DNA of 64,000 nucleotides from assembly GCA_030686995.1 (NCBI GenBank), contig CM060704.1, forward strand, positions 116,724,042-116,788,041, in the 5' to 3' direction. This document shows positions 59,192 to 64,000 of this stretch, in pieces. The DNA is from Artemisia argyi. Taxonomy: Eukaryota; Streptophyta; Magnoliopsida; Asterales; Asteraceae. Each line of letters starts with the position of its first letter. Positions within the stretch are counted from its first letter, which is position 1. Below the pieces are notes generated by a model. It searched no databases. It was not told where the DNA came from and worked only from the letters and a program-made list of their open reading frames with translations. The translations under genes were made by a program, and so were the position numbers.

Positions 59192-59196
59192 CCCGG

Positions 59197-62089
59197 GTAA
59201 ATACTGAAGGGTCAAGTGGTCAAGGTTCAATATCAATGGTTCAATATCAAAAGTTTAATATCAAAGGTCCTATACCCAAAGGTTCAAATACCCAAAGGTC
59301 ATTATCAATAGATCATATGTCAATATCAAGAGGTAGATCAATGGATTAATGTCAAAGATTCAGTATCAAGGTTCAGTATCATAGGTCAATATCAAAGGAT
59401 CAATATTGAAGGATCAATGTCAAAGGGTCGATCAAGGATGTAGTATCAATGGGTCAAAATAGAGAGATCAAAGCCAAAGTTCCCAATCCACAAGGTTCAC
59501 TATTCCAAGTCCCAAAATCCCATAGTTCATAAATCAAAGGGTCATAATGAGAGTTTAAAACAAAGTTCAATTTAGTGGGTTTCCATCACTAGTTTTAAAG
59601 GTTCGTAGTACAATCCCATTTATAAAGGTTTATAACAAGATTCATTTAGAAGAGGTCTTCCAAAAGATGACATTTATTAAAGTGATATTTATTAAAGGTT
59701 TTCATCCAATATCCTTCAAAAGTGGTCTGTATGAATTTATAAGGTCCCATAAGTAAGTGGTCTTAAATCATATTAAAAGTGTCGTTATAAAATAGTTCTC
59801 CTTTAATTATTTCCATATCATAATTAAGAAAAGAATTTCACCTTCCGTTGTATTACCCCAAAAGAACATTCAAGTCTCATAAGGGTTTTATCTCCCTTTA
59901 CAATATCCCAATGAATACCCAAGGTCTTACAAAGTTTCAAAGATTTAGGTCACAAAGGTTATCGAACGGGTCACAAGGGTTCAAACGAATAACGATAGGA
60001 TCACAATTTCCGGTGAAACACATCATTCATAGGGTCAAGTACGAAGGATCAAAACCAAAGCCAAACGGAGGTCATAACACGATAATCAAGTCAAAGACAA
60101 GGTCAAGAGAGAGAAATGTGCACTCCTACTGAAAGAGTACGGAATATCTGTACCTCAATCCAAAGCAATAGCAAGGTCACAAATCACAAAGAGAGAGACG
60201 GATCACTCCCGCTTCACTGAACCTAGAAGAGAAGTGGATACGAATTACGACGAGTTCAAATTACCCAAGTTACCTCTTTTTAGTTAACTTTCCATTTTTA
60301 GAAACTTTCCATATTTAGCAGTTTTCTATTTTAGGTAACTTTCTATATTTAGTAAGTTCCCACTTTAAGTAGTTTAAGTATTTTAGAAGACTTTCTATTC
60401 TTAGTAAGTTTCCTTATTTAGAAGGTTTCCATAATTAGCAAGTTTCCATAAATAGTAAATTTCCCTATTTTGCAAGTTTTCCAATGTTAGCATATTCTCA
60501 TAGGTTAGTTTTAATACCATCTCAAATTTCATAGCTTCATATATCACGGTTTTCATTTTATAGGGTATTTGTGAGATTAGGGTTTCCCGGATTTTAATAT
60601 AAAGATCAAGGGTTAATTCCATCAATTAAACAAGTCAAGGGTCACAAATGAAACCATACACATAAGCACACATATACATGACCCACATATGTCCAGAATT
60701 CCAGATTTACACTTTATACCCTTCTAGTTTCAAAAGTTACAAATCAACCCTTTAATTTATCCATTTTCCATAATTAAACCATTAATTAATATAATTATCA
60801 AATAAGCACCACAACTATATAAAAATGACATAAACAGCCCTCACACCATTTATAGGTTGAAATATTTATGATTTAACCATATTTACAATTTTAGTCCCTC
60901 TAGTTATAATATTTACAATTTAACCCTTTTAATTAATAATATATCAAATAAACCTTTAATTATCCAAAATTACACATACACCCTCAAGTATTAATTTTTA
61001 CGATTTGCTACTGTTCCAAAATAAGTTTCAAAAATATCCCACAAGTTTCAATAATTACAAAACACACCCTTATATTTAATAAAATACAATCGGTACCATT
61101 TTTAATTACAAATCATTAACCCTAATTTTTTTTCAAAACCACATAACATTTATTTTCAATCAATTACCTCATAAATGAACCAAAAAAAAATAAGGAACCC
61201 TAATATTTCATGCAATCCGACCCCCTTTTTATTTTATTTACAATCGGTTAAAATGTAACAATTTACACAATGATTTCCAAGCTTCAAATAATTATAAATC
61301 CATTTTATATGAGTAATATAAACATGTATAAGCATCAAAAAAATATGAACAAGGTCCAGAAAAATATATGTAGCCGATTATTAATTTTCCTTGTTTTTAG
61401 GGTTTTTGATTGTGTTTTAATTCAAACGATTTTTCTGGAGTGCATGGATATTTTTCCCAGATCTCATATTAATCTTAGAACATATAAAAATTACCTTGTT
61501 GAAGAATTAACAAGTGAAAAGGATCAGAACAATTCTTTCTTCTCGGTTTGGAATAAATGAACAACTAAAACTCCAACCTTCGAACCCAGCTATCCCAGCC
61601 ACACCCACTATTTTTCTAACCTTCCTTGTATATGCTAGAACCCATGAAAATTGTCCAAGAGCCTCAAGAAATTCGTATGCCTTATAGAGAGTTTTTAGGA
61701 GAGAAATTGTTAAGTTTTGGAATTATAAAATGATGTTACAAATCTTGGCTGAGTTATAGATGATTAGGGAGTGATTTACTCAGCCCATTTACTGTCCCAA
61801 TCATTTCCAAAATTATCTTGAGCTTATCTCCAATTATTTGTACAATTTAAACTATTTAAAAGTGTACATATTAATTCCAATCGGGCCAAAAATAAATAAT
61901 TAAAAAGGATAATTATTTTTATAGCATTTAGGACATTATATTATACATATAAAAATTATCATGTGTCATATGCTGCAATTTCTTAGTTGTTTGTGATTTA
62001 TGTGGTGTTTATATAAGTGTTTTATTAAAATTTTAAACTGCAGGGGCATTTTGGTAATTTTTACATGTTATGAAATTTTGGGTTTTACA
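59197..62089 (-). other. 5' part of Tekay solo LTR H
   Basis: About 2.9 kb of LTR sequence with dense short direct repeats ('caatatcaa', 'ggttcaatatc', 'agtttccat/atttagtaag') and no coding capacity. The open frames at 59848, 60401 and 61270 are chance frames. Confidence 0.7.
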
Positions 62090-62094
62090 GTGAG

Positions 62095-62590
62095 AGTAAG
62101 TAATCGATTTAGGGTTCTCATAAAGAGTTTTAGGGTTTGTGAATCGTACCTTGAATGAGAATTATGTCATTCCTTATATAGGCGCAGAATCCTTGTAGGG
62201 TTCGTGCTCCTTACGTTTCGCACACATAGTGCTTATCCGGGTTAAGGATATTCATTCCATAGATAGAATATCTCTATATATTCCGTATATAGGTTGGTTG
62301 GGCTTGTGTGAGCCCATTCCTATTATTGATGCGGCCCATGTTATAATAGCCCATGCATGGTTGGCTTTAGGCCTTAGTAATGTTTAATATTTGGGCTCGT
62401 GGCCCATATATAGATTATACATCATCATGTCCCCCCAGTCTAGTGTGCGCGGCTCGTAGCCGCGGATGCTAGACTAATCACAACAGCGGTAAGCGTGGCG
62501 GGAGAACATTGAAATATTGCTGCCGAATTTGGAGTACAATGTACATAGTCATAGATATTTCAAAGAAATACCTCGAAAATTGGGGGTTGT
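62095..62590. other. intergenic or flanking DNA before the gypsy-type gene
   Basis: No gene. GC-rich patches such as 'gcggctcgtagccgcgg' (near 62450, a hairpin) and 'ggcttgtgtgagccc' (near 62303, a hairpin) stand out. This may be the LTR of the element that carries the downstream gene, but I cannot define its ends. Confidence 0.4.
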
Positions 62591-62592
62591 GT

Positions 62593-62735
62593 CCACGTGT
62601 CCCTCGTAAATCGGGAAAAAGTGCATGTACCGGTTCGGTTTCTAGCCACACGTTTTGTGAGTGGGATCCACGTGGACATCATCTAGGGTTTTTGACCTCC
62701 TTATATAAGAGTCACCGCCCCCATTTTACCAAAAC
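62593..62735 (+). promoter_or_regulatory. promoter with two G-box-like sites and a TATA box
   Basis: 'ccacgtgt' at 62593 and the palindrome 'ccacgtgg' at 62668 are ACGT-core elements of the type bound by plant bZIP/bHLH factors. 'ttatataag' at 62701-62709 is a good TATA box. An A/C-rich 5' leader follows, and the coding sequence starts about 125 bp downstream. Function is inferred from motif order. Confidence 0.6.
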
Positions 62736-62831
62736 ACACAGTAAAAACACATACTCACTTCTTCAAAACATTTTTTGCAAAGAAAGTAACTATTTTATTA
62801 GGTAAATTTGTGTGCGTTTCTCAGTAAATTT

Positions 62832-64000
62832 ATGAAAATGGTTGCCTAATTAGAAGATATTCGCTCTGCGATGACTGAGAATGATGTGCGTCAGTTTACA
62901 TCTGACTACTTCATTTCTCTGGATGTGCATCCAGAAGCTCCAGATGTTGATGCGTGTATAGCCGATTTCCCCGAAGGGAAAATAGGATTATACACGCGTT
63001 TTTTCGAGTACGCGAATTACCGCGTACCGATATCTATTTTGAGCAATTTGCTCAATCACTATCGTCTACACATCTCACAGCTGCACTGTATAGGTGCGGC
63101 TAAGGTGTCGAATTTTGAAGTAAACTGCCGTTTACTTGCGATAGAGCCGACCATTGCCTTGTTCCGCGCCTTCTACCACACAACGTAGTCGAATGGGTGG
63201 GTGTCCTTTGCAAAGCGCCCGGGGGCGCTTCAGTGCTATACTGAAAAGGTAGACTCCCTGAGGCATTGGAGGGAGCATTTTTTCTGGGTTGATGACGTGG
63301 TGTTTCCATCACCCTTTGAGTTTTATACTCAGGATACGTTGCCAAGGGATGGGCGCCACGCACCCAGTTCCTATAGTCTGACCGATGCGCAGACCCTTGA
63401 TGCCAACCGCATTCCCATTAACCCTTATCCGGAGGAGTTTTTGGTGCACATGGGGTTGAGTCGCAATTACTTCGGTGGTGTTGACGAGGTGCCAACCTTC
63501 ATAGATGAGGAAGGCCAGGGTGGGTGTTCGTCCCTTCTACTTCAAATATGTAAGTTTTTTTATATGCGCACGTTTAGTAACTAATCCTTTCTTTTTGCTG
63601 TTTGTTTATGTGTGCAGAGATGGATCTATTCGCTATGGTTAAGCTGGAAAAGCCAAAGCAAGTGACTGTGGGAGTGCGCCCTCTCAGGGAGGGTGAGCAG
63701 CCACTTCTGGAGGCGATCCGGGGTCATCTGACTATGCTGCCGGATGTTGGTAATGAAGATACGCCGCCACTCCAAGTAACACCCGTTCAGAGTGTGGCGC
63801 CGGATGTGGAGATGGCGCAGGAGGAGGAGGCGCACGCGGAATCATCTGATAGCGTGGAAATGTTGAAGCCTGAGGAAGTGTTGAAACCTGAGGAGGTAGC
63901 GCGGGAGCTGAAGCGCAAGGGAGAGGCTGGTAGCAGTGGTACCTCCAAGAGGAGATGCTACATCATCGGAGATGATGAGTCGTCTGCGGAGGAGGAGACA
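62832..64000 (+). pseudogene. 'putative gypsy-type transposon' gag-like gene, broken and cut by the window end
   Basis: From ATG 62832 or 62838 the frame has an early TAA (62847), then reads EDIRSAMTEND through 'EGKIGLYTRFFEYANYRVPI', 'FEVNCRLLAIEPTIALFRAF', TAG at 63186, and 'NGWVSFAKRPGALQCYTEKV' with 'HWREHFFWVDDVVFPSPF'. This order (L..FF...N.RLP, F...CR.L...PT..LFR.FY, W.SF.KR, W...FFWVDD..FP) is the plant family annotated as putative gypsy-type transposon domain. A likely intron follows (gtaag at 63550, tgcag to 63615), then MDLFAMVKLEKPKQVTVGVR and an acidic tail. The splice phase would create TAG. At least two nonsense codons make it a pseudogene. Confidence 0.75.

Larger units (their letters stand above)
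51041..62089 (-). mobile_element. Tekay-type solo LTR H, split by Athila element G
   Basis: The minus strand starts TGTAAAACCCAAAATTTC at 62089 and ends GGGTTGAGGTGTTACA at 51041. The 5-bp duplication GTGAG flanks it (51036-51040 and 62090-62094). Without G it is about 3.68 kb, the length of the Tekay C 3' LTR, and it matches that LTR, for example in 'ctgagctttttatgctcagccgc' (a hairpin, 51330s). No internal sequence borders it, so it is a solo LTR. The part at 59197-62089 has many short 'caatatcaaagg'-type repeats and is otherwise AT-rich and non-coding. Confidence 0.88.

Noticed and set aside
63100..63835. Minus-strand frames overlapping the gypsy-type gene
   Set aside because: Shadows of the plus-strand coding sequence, with low-complexity His/Arg-rich translations.
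1..64000. CRISPR arrays, operons, bacterial-type promoters and terminators
   Set aside because: None seen. The repeats lack regular spacer architecture and the sequence is plant nuclear in character.

Overview
The window looks like repeat-dense plant nuclear DNA, most probably from an Asteraceae-type dicot. The grounds are the kinds of element present: Athila and Tekay Ty3/gypsy retrotransposons, Ty1/copia elements, a Cassandra TRIM carrying 5S rRNA-like sequence, MULE and Helitron elements, and a 'putative gypsy-type' gag-like gene family that I recall as abundant in daisies. The family assignment is an inference. I found no intact ordinary host gene. Only one long reading frame is unbroken: the Athila-type pol at 55677-59150 on the minus strand.

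Layout, left to right. 1-4672 is the 3' end and about 4 kb 3' LTR of a large gypsy element (family A). 4673-20075 is AT-rich host DNA holding two small MITEs, a decayed copia element (9235-16340, itself containing a MULE-type MITE and a Helitron), a Cassandra TRIM (16852-17442) and a MULE with long terminal repeats (18391-19663). 20081-48945 is a second copia element (E) with two 723-bp LTRs and target duplication GTGAC. It sits inside a tRNA-Gly-like sequence and is swollen to 28.9 kb by nested insertions. These are a rearranged Athila-family copy on the plus strand (B, 21834-about 33640), a small non-autonomous LTR element (D, 24742-27599), a solo LTR of family A (28225-32014), an inverted scrap of copia pol (33664-33894), a minus-strand Athila-family gag-only copy (B', about 33895-38606) and a decayed Tekay element (C, 38607-45327). 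E's RT/RNase H remnant follows. 48946-51035 is host DNA with another tRNA-Gly-like sequence. 51041-62089 is a Tekay solo LTR (H, target duplication GTGAG) split by an Athila element (G, 51829-59191, target duplication CCCGG) that carries the intact pol. 62095-64000 holds a promoter and a broken gypsy-type gag-like gene that runs off the window.

The nested order can be read from target-site duplications and from undisrupted homologous sites elsewhere in the window. Three Athila-family copies share LTRs and a roughly 2.4 kb 3' non-coding region but carry different coding content: pol only (G), gag only (B') and a retropepsin-like ORF (B). Several insertions end in short LTR stubs (8, 28 and 170 bp). 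Coordinates of element ends come from direct reading of termini and target duplications. Family names come from motif recognition, with no database search.
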